From: Rahnella variigena
GTDB lineage: Bacteria > Pseudomonadota > Gammaproteobacteria > Enterobacterales > Enterobacteriaceae
Length of the DNA stretch: 64,000 bases
Assembly: GCF_003610915.1 (NCBI RefSeq)
Contig: NZ_NSDJ01000001.1
Span: forward strand, 4,588,001-4,652,000
Direction of reading: 5' to 3'
Within the stretch, counting starts at the first letter, position 1. The number at the start of each line of letters is the position of its first letter. Both the position numbers and the translations under genes were made by a program. Positions 1-9,837 of the stretch are shown piece after piece. The notes beneath the pieces were generated by a model. The model saw only the letters and a list, made by a program, of their open reading frames with translations. It made no database searches and was not told where the DNA came from.

Positions 1-333
1 AAATAAAACAATTAAAAACAATCACTTAAATATATATTCTGAATAATATACTTAATTTAAATGCAGCGAAAAACCGCCCGCTATGAAGCCCTGAAAATTG
101 TCATTAAATGTCAGCGGATCCAGACAAAATTAGACAAGCCCGATACACACAAATACGTAACCCGAAACACAATCACGAATATTCTTCAGAAACATTGAGA
201 CTTGTCTCAGAATTTCGATGTGTTAGGGTATAAAGCGTTCACTATTTTGTTACAGGCAAAATCTTATACGGTCCAACACAAAAACTAGACATCGAGCCGA
301 TACGGCTATTTATATCCAAGGAATGCACATTGC
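1..333. other. proU upstream regulatory region
   Basis: No gene is seen in these 333 bases. The first 60 bases are very AT-rich, and the stretch up to about 240 holds a promoter-like element listed separately. AT-rich DNA around proU is the target of H-NS silencing in E. coli; whether the same applies here is inference. A small hairpin (AGCCG/CGGCT) lies at about 295-307 in the leader. Confidence 0.5.
202..234 (+). promoter_or_regulatory. proU promoter (P2-like)
   Basis: TTGTCT at 202-207 is followed after 16 bases by TAGGGT at 224-229. This -35/-10 pair resembles, from memory, the main osmotically induced sigma-70 promoter of E. coli proU, including the unusual TAGGGT -10. It would give a leader of roughly 95 bases before proV. 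Confidence 0.55.
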
Positions 334-1530
334 ATGGCAATTAAAATCGAAGTAAAGAATCTTTATAAGGTATTTGGCGAAAACCCGGATCGCGCTTTCA
401 AGATGATTGATGCAGGCAAGGGTAAAGAAGAAATTTTTGAGAAAACCGGTCTTTCACTTGGCGTTAAGAATGCCAGTCTGGCCATTGAAGAAGGCGAGAT
501 TTTCGTCATCATGGGGTTATCCGGTTCCGGTAAATCCACCATGGTACGCCTTCTCAATCGTCTGATAGAGCCCACCCGTGGCGAAGTCCTGATCGACGGC
601 GAAGATATCGCCAAAATCTCAGAAGCAAAATTGCGCCAGGTGCGCCGTAGTAAAATCAGTATGGTCTTTCAGTCCTTTGCGCTGATGCCACACCTGACCG
701 TGTTGAATAACACCGCGTTTGGTATGGAACTGGCCGGTGTGCCGGTCGAAGAGCGCAATGCCAAAGCGATTGACGCCCTGCGTCAGGTCGGGCTGGAAAA
801 CTATGCCAACTCTTATCCTGATGAACTGTCGGGCGGTATGCGCCAGCGTGTCGGTTTAGCCCGCGCCATGGCCAATAATCCCGACATTCTGCTGATGGAT
901 GAAGCCTTCTCGGCACTCGATCCGTTAATTCGTACTGAAATGCAGGATGAGCTGGTGAAGCTTCAGGCTCAGCATCAGCGCACCATTGTGTTTATTTCTC
1001 ATGATCTCGACGAAGCCATGCGCATCGGCGACCGCATCGCCATTATGCAGGGCGGCGAAGTGGTGCAGGTCGGCACGCCGGAAGACATTCTTAATAATCC
1101 GGCCAACGACTATGTGCGCACCTTCTTCCGCGGTGTCGATATCAGTCAGGTCTTCAGTGCCAAAGACATTGCCCGCCGTCGTGGCACACTTATTCGTAAA
1201 ACCCCCGGTTTTGGTCCCCGTGCCGCCCTTAAGCTGCTTGAAGACGAAGACCGTGAATATGGTTATGTGCTTGAACGTGGACAGAAATTCATCGGCGTGG
1301 TGTCGATTGAATCCCTGAAAACTGCGCTTAAAGCCAATCAGTCGCTGGAAAGCGCCCTGCTGGAATCTCCGGCAGCCGTGCAGGCAGACATGCCGCTCAG
1401 CGAACTGATTTCTCATGTCGCCGCCGCGCCTTGTGCCGTACCGGTGATCAATGAGGACAATAACTATATCGGCATTATTTCCAAAGCCATGCTGCTTCAG
1501 GCTCTGGACAAAGAAGGGGGTAACGAATGA
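334..1530 (+). CDS. proV: ProV, glycine betaine/proline ABC transporter ATP-binding subunit
   Basis: Cytoplasmic ATPase of the ProU importer, which brings in glycine betaine and proline betaine under osmotic stress. The protein has 398 residues (E. coli 400). Walker [10 protein letters not shown] is at residues 61-69, the ABC signature LSGGMRQRV starts at residue 165, and a tandem CBS-type regulatory region fills the C-terminal third. The long N-terminal extension before Walker A is normal for ProV/OpuAA. The start is supported by AAGGA about 11 bases upstream and by alignment to E. coli ProV. Its stop overlaps the proW start, so the two are translationally coupled. Confidence 0.97.
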   Translation: MAIKIEVKNLYKVFGENPDRAFKMIDAGKGKEEIFEKTGLSLGVKNASLAIEEGEIFVIMGLSGSGKSTMVRLLNRLIEPTRGEVLIDGEDIAKISEAKLRQVRRSKISMVFQSFALMPHLTVLNNTAFGMELAGVPVEERNAKAIDALRQVGLENYANSYPDELSGGMRQRVGLARAMANNPDILLMDEAFSALDPLIRTEMQDELVKLQAQHQRTIVFISHDLDEAMRIGDRIAIMQGGEVVQVGTPEDILNNPANDYVRTFFRGVDISQVFSAKDIARRRGTLIRKTPGFGPRAALKLLEDEDREYGYVLERGQKFIGVVSIESLKTALKANQSLESALLESPAAVQADMPLSELISHVAAAPCAVPVINEDNNYIGIISKAMLLQALDKEGGNE

Positions 1531-2726
1531 GCACTTCAACCGTAACGAACACGATGACACAGCACGCACAGGCCGCTCAGGCACAGGCTCTCGATCCGTC
1601 CGTCGATCCGTGGAGTGCCGATAACGCCAGTGGCGGTATTGCACCACAAGCTGACGCCGCGACGAGTGCAGCGCCAGCCGATGCGGGCAGCAGTGATCCG
1701 TGGGGCGGTGGCAGCGATGCCGCGACCAGCGCACCGGATGCCACCCATCATGCCGCCGCGCAGGCCAACGACTGGCTGAGCGTCGCACCTGAACAGCATC
1801 AGCATTTTAATATTCTCGATCCGTTTCACAGCACGCTGATCCCGCTCGACCGCTGGGTCACTGAGGGGATCGACTGGCTGGTCGGTAACTTCCGCCCTGT
1901 CTTCCAGGGGATCCGCGTCCCGGTCGATTTCGTGCTGAGCGGTTTCCAGCACGGTCTGGAATCTCTGCCCGCTCCGATTGCGATCCTGGTCTTTGCCCTG
2001 CTTGCGTGGCAGATGGCCGGTTTGGGTATGGGTGCAGCCACGCTGGTTTCGCTGGTGCTGATCGGTGCGATCGGTGCCTGGTCACAGGCAATGGTGACGC
2101 TGGCGCTGGTTCTGACCTCGCTGTTCTTCTGTATCCTGATAGGTTTACCGCTTGGAATATGGCTGGCGCGCAGCCAGAAGGCGGCCAAGATTATCAGGCC
2201 GTTACTGGATGCCATGCAGACCACACCAGCGTTCGTTTATCTGGTGCCGATCGTCATGCTGTTTGGTATCGGTAACGTACCAGGCGTCGTGGTGACGATT
2301 ATCTTTGCCTTGCCGCCTGTCGTGCGTCTGACCATTCTGGGTATCAATCAGGTGCCGGAAGACCTGATCGAAGCCGCGAAATCATTTGGTTCCAGCCCGC
2401 GTCAGATGTTGTTTAAAGTTCAGCTGCCGCTGGCGATGCCGACCATCATGGCCGGGATTAACCAGACGCTGATGCTGGCGCTGTCGATGGTGGTCATCGC
2501 CTCGATGATCGCCGTGGGTGGTCTGGGTCAGATGGTTCTGCGCGGTATCGGTCGTCTGGACATGGGTCTGGCATCGGTCGGTGGTGCGGGTATCGTTATC
2601 CTCGCCATTATCCTCGACCGCCTCACCCAGTCGATGGGTCGCGACAGCCGCAGTAAAGGCGGTCACCGCTGGTTCACCCGCGGTCCTGTCGGTCTGGTGA
2701 TGAAGCCTTTCACCAAAAAAGCCTGA
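1527..2726 (+). CDS. proW: ProW, glycine betaine ABC transporter permease
   Basis: Inner-membrane permease of ProU. It has 399 residues against about 354 in E. coli. The excess is in the N-terminal soluble tail (residues 1-75), a low-complexity Ala/Asp/Ser stretch with repeated DPW and [12 protein letters not shown] units. The hydrophobic core begins near residue 140. The EAA coupling motif ([12 protein letters not shown], then LPLAMP) lies near residues 285-305 and would dock on ProV. The ATG overlaps the proV stop. The extra N-terminal length does not affect the transmembrane domain. Confidence 0.96.
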   Translation: MSTSTVTNTMTQHAQAAQAQALDPSVDPWSADNASGGIAPQADAATSAAPADAGSSDPWGGGSDAATSAPDATHHAAAQANDWLSVAPEQHQHFNILDPFHSTLIPLDRWVTEGIDWLVGNFRPVFQGIRVPVDFVLSGFQHGLESLPAPIAILVFALLAWQMAGLGMGAATLVSLVLIGAIGAWSQAMVTLALVLTSLFFCILIGLPLGIWLARSQKAAKIIRPLLDAMQTTPAFVYLVPIVMLFGIGNVPGVVVTIIFALPPVVRLTILGINQVPEDLIEAAKSFGSSPRQMLFKVQLPLAMPTIMAGINQTLMLALSMVVIASMIAVGGLGQMVLRGIGRLDMGLASVGGAGIVILAIILDRLTQSMGRDSRSKGGHRWFTRGPVGLVMKPFTKKA

Positions 2727-2742
2727 TCCACACACTGCATTT

Positions 2743-2766
2743 TTCCCGGCGGTTCGCTGCCGGGAA
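2743..2766 (+). terminator. Hairpin downstream of proW
   Basis: CCCGGC and GCCGGG arms enclose an 8-base loop just after the proW stop. There is no good T-run, so this is more likely an mRNA-stabilising or attenuating hairpin between proVW and proX than a strong terminator. Confidence 0.35.
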
Positions 2767-2824
2767 CTCTCAAAAGCTAAAACAACGCAGTCCACTCTTA
2801 CGTATTGATAAACAATCCTCAAAA

Positions 2825-2930
2825 TCATTCGGGCGGCATCAAGGCGGCAACTGAATGAATCCCCGGGAGCTTACACTGGTAAGTGACCGGGGTGAATGAA
2901 GGCGGCCAACGCAGAGGCTGCCTGAATGAT
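2825..2930. repeat. ERIC (intergenic repeat unit) element
   Basis: An imperfect palindrome whose centre (CCCCGG, CTTAC, loop, GTAAG, CCGGGG at 2861-2892) and right arm (GCCAACGCAGAGGC) match the known ERIC/IRU consensus. Outer ends TCATTCgGGC near 2825 and GCCtGAATGA near 2920-2929 are also inverted. It sits in the transcribed proW-proX spacer, where ERICs are typically found. Confidence 0.8.
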
Positions 2931-2956
2931 GAAGAGGAAAAGAATAAGGGTTCACC

Positions 2957-3967
2957 ATGCGCACAACTCAGAATAAGACACACATTAAAACACTCATCCT
3001 CGCATTATCTATTGCGACACCTGCCGCTTTCGCTGCCGATTTACCGGGCAAAGGCGTGGTCGTCAAACCGTTGCAAAGCACCATTGCAGAAGAAACTTTC
3101 CAGACCGAACTGGTTAACCGTGCATTGCAAAAACTAGGCTACGACGTTCAGCAAACCGGTGAAGTAGATTACAACGTGGCGTACACCGCCATCGCCAGCG
3201 GTGATTCCACTTACATGGCCGTGAACTGGGAGCCGCTGCAAAAAGACATGTATAACGCAGCCGGTGGCGACCAGAAATTCTACCGTCAGGGCACTTATAT
3301 CACCGGCGCGGCACAGGGTTATCTGATCGACAAGAAAACCGCCGACAAATACCACATTCATGATTTATCCCAGCTGAAAGACCCGAAAATCGCCAAACTG
3401 TTTGATGCTGACGGTGACGGTAAAGCCGATATGGCAGGCTGTAATCCGGGCTGGGTTTGCGGTCAGGTGATCAATACCCAAATCAAAGCTTACGGCCTGA
3501 GCGATACCGTGACGCAAAACGAGGGGAACTATTCGGCGATTATCGCTGACACTCTCACCCGCTTTAAATCCGGCAAACCGGTGTTGTATTTCACCTGGAC
3601 ACCGTACTGGGTCAGCAACGAGATGAAACCGGGCAAAGACGTGGTCTGGCTGACGGTGCCTTTCTCGGCAAATCCGGGTTCGCAGAAAGACATGGATACC
3701 ACCCTGCCTAACGGCAAGAACTATGGCTTCCCGGTCAATAACGAACACATTGTGGCGAACAAAGCCTGGGCTGAAAAAAACCCGGCGGCCGCGAAACTGT
3801 TCGCCATCATGAAATTGCCACTGGCCGACGTGAACGCGCAGAACCTGCGAATGCATGAAGGTGAATCCTCATCAGAAGATATCCAGCAGCACGTTGATGG
3901 CTGGATCAAGGCGCATCAGGCGACCTTCGATGGCTGGATTAAAGAAGCTGCTGCCGCAGCAAAATAA
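2957..3967 (+). CDS. proX: ProX copy 1, periplasmic glycine betaine-binding protein
   Basis: Substrate-binding protein of ProU, 336 residues with a signal peptide ending near residue 26 ([11 protein letters not shown]). The three Trp-containing segments of the ligand box are present (AVNWEPL, CNPGWVC with its cysteine pair, and YFTWTPYWV), corresponding to W65, W140 and W188 of E. coli ProX. It is separated from proW by an ERIC repeat. A second, closely similar copy follows after 24 bases. The start is placed at the first Met before the signal peptide. Confidence 0.95.
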   Translation: MRTTQNKTHIKTLILALSIATPAAFAADLPGKGVVVKPLQSTIAEETFQTELVNRALQKLGYDVQQTGEVDYNVAYTAIASGDSTYMAVNWEPLQKDMYNAAGGDQKFYRQGTYITGAAQGYLIDKKTADKYHIHDLSQLKDPKIAKLFDADGDGKADMAGCNPGWVCGQVINTQIKAYGLSDTVTQNEGNYSAIIADTLTRFKSGKPVLYFTWTPYWVSNEMKPGKDVVWLTVPFSANPGSQKDMDTTLPNGKNYGFPVNNEHIVANKAWAEKNPAAAKLFAIMKLPLADVNAQNLRMHEGESSSEDIQQHVDGWIKAHQATFDGWIKEAAAAAK

Positions 3968-3991
3968 CGCATTATAAAAATCGAGGAATTT

Positions 3992-4987
3992 ATGAAAAAG
4001 ACAGGAATCTGGGCGGTTGCCGCCCTCACCACATTTGCAACAGCCACTACATTCGCTGCCGATCTGCCGGGTAAAGGCATCAGTGTGACGCCAGTCCAGA
4101 GCACCATCAGTGAGGAGTCTTTTCAGACCGAACTGGTAAGCAAGGCGCTGGAGAAACTGGGCTATGACGTGCAGCCAACCCGTGAGGTCGATTACAACGT
4201 CGGTTACACAACGCTGGCTGCCGGTGATGCGACCTTCACCGCCGTCAACTGGTCACCGCTGCATGATGAAATGTACAAAGCCGCCGGTGGCGACAAAGTC
4301 TTTTACCGCGAAGGCACCTACGTGACCGGCGCAGCACAAGGCTGGCTGATCGATAAAAAAACTGCTGAGAAATACCACATTACCAATATTGAACAGCTGA
4401 AGGATCCGAAACTGGCCAAGCTGTTTGATACCAACGGCGACGGTAAAGCCGATCTGACCGGTTGTACGCCGGGCTGGGGTTGTGAAGCCGCGCTGAATGA
4501 ACAGCTGAAAGCATACGGACTGGAAAATACCGTGACCCACAATCAGGGTAACTATTCCGCGATGATTGCCGACACCATCACGCGTTACAAAGAAGGTAAG
4601 CCGATCTTCTATTACACCTGGACGCCGTACTGGGTCAGCAATGTGCTGGTTCCGGGCAAAGACGTGCTGTGGATGCAGGTACCGTTCTCAGTGGTACCGG
4701 GTGATAAAAATGCCGATACCACACTGCCAAACGGCAAAAACTACGGTTTCCCGGTGAGTACCATGCACATCGTAGCGAACAAAGCCTGGGCTGAGAAAAA
4801 CCCGGCGGCGGCAAAACTGTTCGCCATCATGAAACTGCCACTGAAAGACATCAATGCGCAGAACGCCGCCATGCACGCGGGTAAAAATTCAGATGCTGAT
4901 ATCTCCGCGCAGACAGATGGCTGGATCAAAGCCCACCAGGAACAGTTCGACGGCTGGGTAAAAGAAGCGGCTGCGGCAGCGAAATAA
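3992..4987 (+). CDS. proX: ProX copy 2, periplasmic glycine betaine-binding protein (tandem paralogue)
   Basis: A 331-residue paralogue of the preceding gene, with a signal peptide ending near residue 23 ([10 protein letters not shown]). It keeps the same ligand-box Trp segments (AVNWSPL, CTPGWGC, TWTPYWV). Copies 1 and 2 align over their whole length without large gaps, and the last third is almost identical. This points to a tandem duplication, with divergence concentrated in the first two thirds. It probably docks on the same ProVW and may differ in affinity or ligand range. GAGGAATTT precedes the ATG. Confidence 0.94.
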   Translation: MKKTGIWAVAALTTFATATTFAADLPGKGISVTPVQSTISEESFQTELVSKALEKLGYDVQPTREVDYNVGYTTLAAGDATFTAVNWSPLHDEMYKAAGGDKVFYREGTYVTGAAQGWLIDKKTAEKYHITNIEQLKDPKLAKLFDTNGDGKADLTGCTPGWGCEAALNEQLKAYGLENTVTHNQGNYSAMIADTITRYKEGKPIFYYTWTPYWVSNVLVPGKDVLWMQVPFSVVPGDKNADTTLPNGKNYGFPVSTMHIVANKAWAEKNPAAAKLFAIMKLPLKDINAQNAAMHAGKNSDADISAQTDGWIKAHQEQFDGWVKEAAAAAK

Positions 4988-5011
4988 CATTACATCAGAT
5001 TCAGTAAGGCC

Positions 5012-5046
5012 AGCGGGCGGGGAGAAATCTCCGCCCGTTTTTTTTG
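5012..5046 (+). terminator. proU operon terminator
   Basis: A GC-rich stem (CGGGCGGGGAGA with TCTCCGCCCG, two-base bulge) is followed by eight T residues. It lies 25 bases after the second proX. Confidence 0.9.
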
Positions 5047-5083
5047 TGGTGACGTATATATAAAAAGCGCTATTGCAAAACCA

Positions 5084-5143
5084 AATAGTTGCCATGAAAA
5101 CTATTCATTGGTTTAATATTTCAACCAAAACGATAATCGTTTT
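5084..5143. promoter_or_regulatory. Nested palindromes upstream of the MFS gene
   Basis: Three inverted repeats are seen: AAAACGAT-A-ATCGTTTT (5127-5143, perfect 8-bp arms), TTGGTT-N9-AACCAA (5108-5128), and a larger imperfect repeat with arms AAACCAA..AGTT and AACTAT..TTGGTTT (about 5084-5114). They lie just before the exporter gene and look like operator sites. No regulator gene is adjacent, so the binding protein is unknown. Confidence 0.4.
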
Positions 5144-5185
5144 TCGCATTCCCCTGCTTCTTCAATAAGATCTGTTATCTCCATT

Positions 5186-6370
5186 ATGAAAAAAACGACC
5201 ACACATTCACCACTCAGCCCGGCGCTGATTATTCTGATGGCAGTCGCCACCGGGCTCGCCGTCGCCAGTAACTATTACCCGCAGCCGCTGCTGGAAACTA
5301 TCGCACGCGCATTTGATCTTTCAGTCAATCAGGCTGGGTTTATCGTCACCGTGGCACAACTTGGTTATGCCTGCGGGCTGATGTTTATCGTACCGCTCGG
5401 CGATATGTTCGAACGTCGCGGGTTAATCGTGCTGATGACGCTGCTTTCCGCCGCAGGATTGCTGCTCACAGCCATGGCGCCTACGCTGACCATCATGCTG
5501 GTCGGAACGGCACTGACCGGGCTGTTCTCGGTAGTAGCGCAGATTCTGGTGCCGCTGGCGGCTACGCTGGCTGAACCAGAGCGTCGTGGTAAGGTGGTCG
5601 GGCTGATTATGTCCGGTCTGCTGCTGGGCATTTTGCTGGCACGTACCGTCGCCGGTGCTCTGGCGTCGCTGGGCGGCTGGCGCACGGTTTACTGGGTGGC
5701 GAGCGCACTGATGATCGTGATGGCGCTGGTCTTGTGGCGCAAGCTGCCGAAACACCAGCAGAAAACGGATCTGAATTATCCGCAGTTGCTTAAATCCATC
5801 TTCACGCTGTTCATCCACACGCCGGTGTTACGCACCCGCGCGCTGATCGGCATGTTCTGTTTCGCTAACTTCAGTATTTTGTGGACGTCAATGGCGTTCC
5901 TGCTGGCGGGCCCGGCGTATCACTATTCCGAAGCGGTGATCGGACTGTTCGGGCTGGTGGGCGCGGCGGGTGCGCTGGCGGCTACCCGTGCGGGACATCT
6001 GGCGGATAAGGGCAAAGCGCATCTGACCACCACGGCGGGCCTGATTCTGCTATTGCTGTCCTGGGCGGCGATTGCCTGGGGCCAGCACTCGGTGATTTCG
6101 CTGATTATCGGCATCATCGTTTTGGACCTTTCGGTTCAGGGCGTCCACATCACCAATCAAAGTGTCATCTACAAAACCATGCCGGAAGCACGTAACCGCC
6201 TGACCGCGGGATACATGACGACGTACTTTATTGGGGGTGCGGTCGGCTCGCTGGTGTCCGCATCCGCCTATCAGGCCGCAGGCTGGTACGGAGTGTCAGC
6301 AGCAGGGACCATCATGTGTGTGCTGAATTTACTGGTCTGGCTGAAAGGATATAAATACAAGCTGGCGTAA
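5186..6370 (+). CDS. MFS transporter (YgaY-type)
   Basis: A major facilitator superfamily protein of 394 residues with about 12 hydrophobic segments. The MFS loop motif is visible as GDMFERRG after the second segment. Its place between proX and ygaZ matches E. coli ygaY, which is a broken gene in K-12 but intact here. The family exports drugs, sugars or amino-acid-like compounds; the substrate cannot be told from sequence. It has its own upstream region with palindromes and probably its own promoter. Confidence 0.85.
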   Translation: MKKTTTHSPLSPALIILMAVATGLAVASNYYPQPLLETIARAFDLSVNQAGFIVTVAQLGYACGLMFIVPLGDMFERRGLIVLMTLLSAAGLLLTAMAPTLTIMLVGTALTGLFSVVAQILVPLAATLAEPERRGKVVGLIMSGLLLGILLARTVAGALASLGGWRTVYWVASALMIVMALVLWRKLPKHQQKTDLNYPQLLKSIFTLFIHTPVLRTRALIGMFCFANFSILWTSMAFLLAGPAYHYSEAVIGLFGLVGAAGALAATRAGHLADKGKAHLTTTAGLILLLLSWAAIAWGQHSVISLIIGIIVLDLSVQGVHITNQSVIYKTMPEARNRLTAGYMTTYFIGGAVGSLVSASAYQAAGWYGVSAAGTIMCVLNLLVWLKGYKYKLA

Positions 6371-6544
6371 TAACGTACGAAATTACATCAGGAGGGAACC
6401 ATCACCCCTCCTGATTAGCTTGCGAATAATCATATTGGAAATTTATTTGAACCAAAGGGTGTTAACAATACTTACAGTCTGGTAATGTTTGCACCATGAA
6501 TTATTTGCCGGAACTCATCCGGTTTCACAATCTTTTAAACACCC

Positions 6545-7306
6545 ATGCAAAGCAACCCAGATCTCGAAGCACCCGACCCCGTCCGTGTTTCAACATTCGC
6601 ACAAGGTATAACCGACAGCCTGCCCATTGTCATTGGCTATCTGCCCATCGCTTTTGCATTTGGCCTCAGCGCCGTAAAACTGGGATTCACCCCAGCTGAA
6701 AGTCTGCTTTTTTCCATTCTTATCTACGCTGGCGCCAGTCAGTTTGTGATCACCGCGCTTCTCAGCGCCGGAATGTCCTTGTGGGTTTCTGCCCTTACCG
6801 TGATGGCAATGGATGTACGACATGTGCTGTACGGGCCGTCGCTGCGTAACCGTCTGGTGGGCAAACTCAATGGCAAAAAAACCGCGCTGTGGGCATTTGG
6901 CCTGACGGACGAAGTGTTTGCCGCCGCCACAGCCCGGCTTATCCGTGATAAACGCAGCTGGAGCGAAAACTGGATGTGCGGCATTGCGCTGTCTTCCTGG
7001 CTTTCATGGGTATTTGGCACTGCTGTGGGGGCGTTATTTGGCAACGGGCCACTGGAAAATTTCCCGGCTGTCGAAGCCGCACTCGGCTTTATGTTACCGG
7101 CGCTGTTTCTGAGTTTTCTGCTCGCGGCGTTCAGGCGCCAGCAAATTATGGTGTTTGTCGCGTCGCTGGCTGGCGCGCTGGGCGGACTGCTGTTCTGGTC
7201 AATTCCCGCCGCTATCGGCTGCGGTCTGGCCGCCGGGTGCGTTGCCGCCCTGCTGCAACGCCCTCAATCCTCTTCTGCCACGGAGATAACCTCAGATGAG
7301 CACTAA
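6545..7306 (+). CDS. ygaZ: YgaZ, AzlC-family branched-chain amino acid exporter large subunit
   Basis: Inner-membrane subunit of the YgaZH L-valine exporter, 253 residues (E. coli 245). AzlC features are present: GYLPIAFAFGL near residues 28-38, an AGASQF motif near residue 63, and a conserved DVRH segment. Together with YgaH it exports valine and probably other branched-chain amino acids. The end overlaps the start of ygaH by 11 bases. The overlap and gene order are those of E. coli. Confidence 0.93.
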   Translation: MQSNPDLEAPDPVRVSTFAQGITDSLPIVIGYLPIAFAFGLSAVKLGFTPAESLLFSILIYAGASQFVITALLSAGMSLWVSALTVMAMDVRHVLYGPSLRNRLVGKLNGKKTALWAFGLTDEVFAAATARLIRDKRSWSENWMCGIALSSWLSWVFGTAVGALFGNGPLENFPAVEAALGFMLPALFLSFLLAAFRRQQIMVFVASLAGALGGLLFWSIPAAIGCGLAAGCVAALLQRPQSSSATEITSDEH

Positions 7307-7637
7307 TGTCATTCTGGTTTGTCTGCTCGTCGGCACCGTGAATTACCTGTTCCGGTATTTGCCTTTGCGCATGGGCGCAAGGCAGAAATCCGGGCCAAAA
7401 AGTGGCCCTCTGTCCCGCGTGCTCGACAGCATCGGTATCGCGTCTATCTGCGCGTTACTGGTGGTTTCAAGCACGCCTGAAATTTTGCGTGATCATCAAA
7501 AGCTGCTGCCTTCGCTGGCCGGTTTTGTGCTTCTCGCGCTGATTTTCTGGCGAACCAAAAGTATCATTATTGCCACACTGACCGGTGCGCTGGCGTACGG
7601 GCTGGTGTTTAAGGTGATGCTGATGGCCGCAGGCTGA
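7296..7637 (+). CDS. ygaH: YgaH, AzlD-family exporter small subunit
   Basis: Small membrane partner of YgaZ, 113 residues with four hydrophobic segments (E. coli 111). It starts inside the end of ygaZ, so expression is coupled. The conserved LFRYLPLRMG segment is near the N terminus. AzlD proteins are needed with AzlC for branched-chain amino acid export. Confidence 0.92.
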   Translation: MSTNVILVCLLVGTVNYLFRYLPLRMGARQKSGPKSGPLSRVLDSIGIASICALLVVSSTPEILRDHQKLLPSLAGFVLLALIFWRTKSIIIATLTGALAYGLVFKVMLMAAG

Positions 7638-7714
7638 AGACCTTTTTTTACTGCAGAGTAACCGCAGGGCAAACTCTGCCGAATACTTTAAACATCGAAT
7701 AATTCACCGGAGTT

Positions 7715-7751
7715 ATGAATCACACTAATTGCTAAAGAATTGGTGATTCAT
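7715..7751. promoter_or_regulatory. Probable EmrR (MprA) operator
   Basis: Perfect 9-base arms ATGAATCAC (7715-7723) and GTGATTCAT (7743-7751), extended inward by TAATT/AATTG, lie 62 bases before emrR. MarR-family regulators bind such dyads, and EmrR represses its own operon in E. coli. That EmrR is the binder here is inferred from position. Confidence 0.6.
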
Positions 7752-7812
7752 GACATTGATATTATTAATTACCATCGTTACTATGTCATCTGTAACTAAT
7801 GAGGCTTCTCAT

Positions 7813-8334
7813 ATGGACAGTTCGTTCGCGCCAATTGAAAACATGTTAAATTTCCGGGCCAAAAAGCAAAAAGATTTCCCTTATCAGGAAATTCTGCTGA
7901 CCCGCCTGTGTATGCACATGCAAAGTAAATTGCTTGAAAACCGCAATAAAATGCTGAAAGCACAAGGGATTAATGAAACGCTGTTTATGGCGTTACTGAC
8001 CCTGGATGCGCAGGAAAGTCACAGCATTCAGCCTTCTGAGCTCAGTTCTGCGCTGGGTTCTTCCCGTACTAATGCCACCCGTATTGCGGATGAGCTGGAA
8101 AAACGCGGATGGATTGAACGCCGTGAAAGCGATAACGACCGCCGGTGCCTGCATTTGCACCTGACGCCTGACGGGGAAGCCTTTATCCAGAAGTTACTGC
8201 CGCCTCAACACAAGAGTCTGCATTTTCTCTGGTCAACTTTAGACGCAGATGAGCAGAAGCAGTTAGAAACCCTGACCCGCAAACTGTTAACTCGCCTTGA
8301 TCAGATGGATGCAACAGCACTACAACAATTCTAA
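7813..8334 (+). CDS. emrR: EmrR (MprA), MarR-family repressor of the multidrug operon
   Basis: A MarR-family winged-helix repressor of 173 residues (E. coli 176). The MDSSF N terminus, the [20 protein letters not shown] dimerisation region, the recognition helix [18 protein letters not shown] and the wing ESDNDRRC are nearly identical to E. coli EmrR. It senses uncouplers and aromatic compounds and derepresses emrAB. An upstream in-frame ATG at 7750 is rejected because homology begins at 7813. It is the first gene of emrR-OMF-emrA-emrB. Confidence 0.96.
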   Translation: MDSSFAPIENMLNFRAKKQKDFPYQEILLTRLCMHMQSKLLENRNKMLKAQGINETLFMALLTLDAQESHSIQPSELSSALGSSRTNATRIADELEKRGWIERRESDNDRRCLHLHLTPDGEAFIQKLLPPQHKSLHFLWSTLDADEQKQLETLTRKLLTRLDQMDATALQQF

Positions 8335-8357
8335 ATTTCTGTTCAGGTAAACTACAC

Positions 8358-9812
8358 ATGTCACTCCAAGCTCGCTGGAGGCTTACGCCGCTGTTTGCCG
8401 TTTTGATTTTGGCCGGCTGTGCCTCCAGTAATAATATTGCTCCTCAGTCGTCGCTGCTGGATACGCAACAGCTTCATCTGCAGCAGGCAAAAGTCAGTTC
8501 CCTGACCCTCGGCCCTCAGTGGTGGCGCAGTCTTAATGACCCGCAACTGGATAACCTGATGACCACGACGTTGCAAAACTCGCCGTCATTACGTCAGGCC
8601 GCCGCTCGCGTGCGCGAAGCACAAAGCGTGATGGGAGAAGCCGATGCCGCCAATGGTCCGTATCTGGATTTGAATGGTTCTACGCGTCGTGAACGTGTCG
8701 CAAAAAACACGATCCCGCCGTTCCTGACCAGCTATCCTGAAGCGCCGATCTACGACAGCAGCAACAGCCTCGGGCTGAATCTGAGCTATGAGTTTGACTG
8801 GTGGGGTAAATACCGCAATCAGGTGAATGCCGCAAAAGCACAGGTGGATTCCGCCCGTGCTGAACAGGCTGAAGCCGCTCTGACGCTGACCAGTTCGGTC
8901 GCGTCAGCCTATTATCAGTTGCAGGCCAATCTTGCCTTACAAGATGTTCTGCAACATGAAGTGGATAACAACCAGCGTCTGGCAGATTTGCGGAAAGCGC
9001 AATATCAGGCTGGGGTCTATGGCATTGAAATTCCGCAACAAACCCAGGCTCAGGCTGACAGTGCCAAACAGCAGATCATCAACCTGAAATCGCAAACTGA
9101 ACAGCTGAGACATCAGCTTTCTGCGCTGGCAGGACGTGGTCCGGATGCGATGAATGGCCTCCACGCCGTGGCATTGCCACCGGCAGAAGCGCTGGCACCT
9201 AAAGCCGAACTGACGCTGGATTTACTGGGTAAACGCCCGGACATCGCCGCACAGCGTGATCTGGTGGAGTCCTATTCCCAGCGGGTCAGTGCCGCGAAAA
9301 AAGAATTTTATCCAAGCCTTTCCATCAGTGCCTTCGGCGGTCTGACGACCACCAATTACGGCGGCACCAGCCCGAATCTTTTTGAAGCAGCCAGTAAAGC
9401 CTGGAATATCGCGCCAGCCATTTCGCTGCCGATTTTCCACGCCGGTGCACTGCGCTCCAAACTGGGCGAAGAGTCCGCGTTATATGACCAGTCAGTTGAG
9501 TCGTATAACCAGACCATCCTGAACGCCATCCAGCAAACTGCGGATGCCATTACAGTCTCGAAAAGCAGCGCGGAACAATTGCAGCAGGCATCTTCTGCCG
9601 CTAAGTCGCTGGAAGAGGTGTATCGCGTTTCGGATGCAAGATACAACGCTGGCGTCATCGGACGGGATGAGCTGTTAAGCAGCCAGTCAGCGCTTCTGCA
9701 ACAACAACAGGCGCAACTCAACGCCAGCAGTCAGTTGATGCAGTCAAAAATCAGTCTCATCCGTGCGCTTGGGGGTGGCTATCAGGCCCCGGTCGCGGAC
9801 CAAAAATCATAA
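8358..9812 (+). CDS. Outer-membrane efflux lipoprotein (OMF/NodT family) of the Emr pump
   Basis: TolC/OprM-type outer-membrane channel of 484 residues. The signal peptide ends in a lipobox LAGC with the lipidated Cys at residue 21. Two repeated OMF segments follow, with typical LGLNLSYEFDWWGKYRN and GKRPDIAAQRDLVES sequences. It lies between emrR and emrA, so it is most likely the third component of the EmrAB pump, which uses TolC in E. coli. It shares short spacing with its neighbours (23 bases before, 25 after), indicating one operon. Confidence 0.92.
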   Translation: MSLQARWRLTPLFAVLILAGCASSNNIAPQSSLLDTQQLHLQQAKVSSLTLGPQWWRSLNDPQLDNLMTTTLQNSPSLRQAAARVREAQSVMGEADAANGPYLDLNGSTRRERVAKNTIPPFLTSYPEAPIYDSSNSLGLNLSYEFDWWGKYRNQVNAAKAQVDSARAEQAEAALTLTSSVASAYYQLQANLALQDVLQHEVDNNQRLADLRKAQYQAGVYGIEIPQQTQAQADSAKQQIINLKSQTEQLRHQLSALAGRGPDAMNGLHAVALPPAEALAPKAELTLDLLGKRPDIAAQRDLVESYSQRVSAAKKEFYPSLSISAFGGLTTTNYGGTSPNLFEAASKAWNIAPAISLPIFHAGALRSKLGEESALYDQSVESYNQTILNAIQQTADAITVSKSSAEQLQQASSAAKSLEEVYRVSDARYNAGVIGRDELLSSQSALLQQQQAQLNASSQLMQSKISLIRALGGGYQAPVADQKS

Positions 9813-9837
9813 TAAAAGACTCAGTGTGGAGAAGACC

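Noticed and set aside
925..1788. A 287-codon antisense frame over proV/proW
   Set aside because: It is a codon-position shadow of high-GC genes; the translation is Arg/His-rich with no domain, and the plus-strand genes are certain.
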